Assembly (NCBI GenBank): GCA_021777215.1
Contig: JAJYDS010000007.1
Coordinates: 1-52,703, forward strand
Reading direction: 5' to 3'
Source: a bacterium
GTDB taxonomy: Bacteria > Babelota > Babeliae > Babelales > Vermiphilaceae
DNA length: 52,703 nucleotides
Positions 51,857 to 52,703 of the stretch are shown in pieces. The first letter of the stretch is position 1. Each line of letters starts with the position of its first letter. Below the pieces are notes generated by a model that saw only the letters and a program-made list of their open reading frames with translations, had not been told where the DNA came from and did no database searches. A program made the position numbers and the translations under genes.

Positions 51857-52317
51857 TGAATGGTATACCAAAGGGTTCAATGCAACCAGGTTCGGCCATT
51901 GTCGTGGTGCTGTTTGTTATGATGCTTATTTTTGCGGGGGCGTTGTCTCTCAGGAAAATGACGCTTTTTCAAGCGGATATGGCTCTTACGCGCGTGCGCG
52001 TGGAACAACAATTGTATTTAACAGAGGGTATTTTGGCCTATGGCGTACTTATAGCGCATAAGAATTTTGAGGTACTTGTAGCCGCGCCTGATCGCAAGGA
52101 AATTATTGAGGCGGGGACGTGGCCCCTTGATACTGATCTCCGTCGTTATACAGGAAAAGTCTCTTTTTTGACGCACAAAAAAGGGGTGCGGGTTGTTGCG
52201 CATCTTTATGAGGGGAATTCTTTGGTAAAACAGCTTCAGTGTGATCTTACCAGAGAAAATGAGGGAATGAACCGTATTGTTCTTTCGAATTATACCGATA
52301 CACTTTTTGCACGCTAA
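51856..52317 (+). CDS. Third pseudopilin-like protein (GspK/PilX-like)
   Basis: 153 residues. It starts in the stop of the previous gene (TAATG). The N-terminus has GSAIVVVLFVMMLIFAGALS, resembling the PilX/GspK start, which lacks the usual Glu5. The rest has no recognised motif. No secretion ATPase or prepilin peptidase is in this window. Confidence 0.7.
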   Translation: MNGIPKGSMQPGSAIVVVLFVMMLIFAGALSLRKMTLFQADMALTRVRVEQQLYLTEGILAYGVLIAHKNFEVLVAAPDRKEIIEAGTWPLDTDLRRYTGKVSFLTHKKGVRVVAHLYEGNSLVKQLQCDLTRENEGMNRIVLSNYTDTLFAR

Positions 52318-52703
52318 CAACAAATAATTCACCCATAGGATTGCGAAAAATGAGCGTCTTTCTGTTGTTGACGTAATACAAAAGAACTTTTTAATGTGAA
52401 CTCTTCTGAATTCTACGAAAGCACAGTTATTCCAGGCTTTTTTCTAATTTCGTAAGCCGCCGAATTCTCGTTGTTTTAGAAATGGCTTATCCGACTCGTC
52501 TGATAATTTTTTCGTTATGGTATCTTTTAGAAAAACGAATGAAAATAGCTTCGGCGGGCAGTCTAGGGCGATAGGGAAATTGGGTCTTACCCCGTACATG
52601 CTATTATTCACATGACCAGAAAACCCCAAGGCTTTCTAAGCCTGGGGATGAATGGTCATCATATGCTTGAGCAAAGCAAACGTTAGTTTGCGAAGCGAGA
52701 TGT
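52318..52703. other. Window-edge region with nested hairpins
   Basis: No convincing gene. It contains a nested hairpin: ATGACCA/TGGTCAT (52612-52618 with 52653-52659) around CCCC-A-AGGCTT/AAGCCT-GGGG (52624-52647). GCAAAC/GTTTGC lies near 52677-52690, and complementary CCGCCGAA and TTCGGCGG words near 52457 and 52549. A minus-strand 61-codon frame (52444-52629) lacks a ribosome binding site. It could be a structured RNA or a repeat element cut by the window edge. Confidence 0.4.

Noticed and set aside
1-52703. CRISPR array, prophage, integrase or transposase
   Set aside because: No regularly spaced repeats and no phage or transposase motifs were seen in the window.

Overview
The window looks like part of a reduced bacterial chromosome from a host-associated, double-membrane organism. 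The best fit is the Candidatus Dependentiae (TM6, Babeliae) type. This is inference: core housekeeping genes (dnaA, ileS, pgk, rpiB, murD, ftsW, thyX, pepA, tlyA) are scattered singly among many secreted proteins of unknown function. There is a LolC/E-type permease (so an outer membrane), a degenerate FtsH-like AAA protein, an ankyrin-repeat protein, several peptidoglycan hydrolases, and a giant secreted repeat protein with a 17-residue W-S-I-E-S motif. No rRNA, integrase, transposase or CRISPR array was seen.

Layout. 1-4420: two tandem HtrA-like serine proteases and the TlyA-type rRNA methyltransferase. 4447-7190: a small membrane protein, two tRNA-Arg genes (anticodons UCG and CCU) and a two-gene ABC-2 exporter. 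7315-10898: three secreted orphans; the last two are paralogues, and the second needs a -1 frameshift at an A_AAA_AAG heptamer. 10989-16130: a cell-wall block (NlpC/P60 peptidase, C39-like peptidase, Amidase_3, GH3/NagZ). 16501-23672: dnaA, a secreted kinase-like protein, a small orphan, pgk, a lolC-like permease, a lipoprotein and rpiB.

23761-34707: the 1513-residue beta-helix/propeller protein, an FtsH-like protein whose HExxH glutamate is replaced by Met, a membrane-anchored thioredoxin reductase fused to a cysteine-poor thioredoxin domain, a secreted alpha/beta hydrolase and a thioredoxin-like protein with a Gly/Tyr tail. 34875-44057: pepA, three small secreted or Cys-rich proteins, thyX (probably with a TTG start), an ankyrin protein, ftsW, two secreted orphans and murD. 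44316-52317: ileS, an EamA half-transporter, a nucleotidyltransferase-fold protein, a 662-residue lipoprotein-like protein and a divergent, translationally coupled three-gene pseudopilin-like operon.

The genes suggest a cell that still maintains and remodels peptidoglycan (MurD, FtsW, amidase, NagZ-like and NlpC/P60 enzymes). It also appears to invest heavily in exported proteins: proteases, thiol chemistry, a pilin-like export machine and large surface proteins. Many transcription units are closed by strong perfect hairpins. Several start codons are set here inward of the longest open frame because a clear Shine-Dalgarno site and a signal peptide agree. All function calls rest on reading motifs by eye; no database search was possible.
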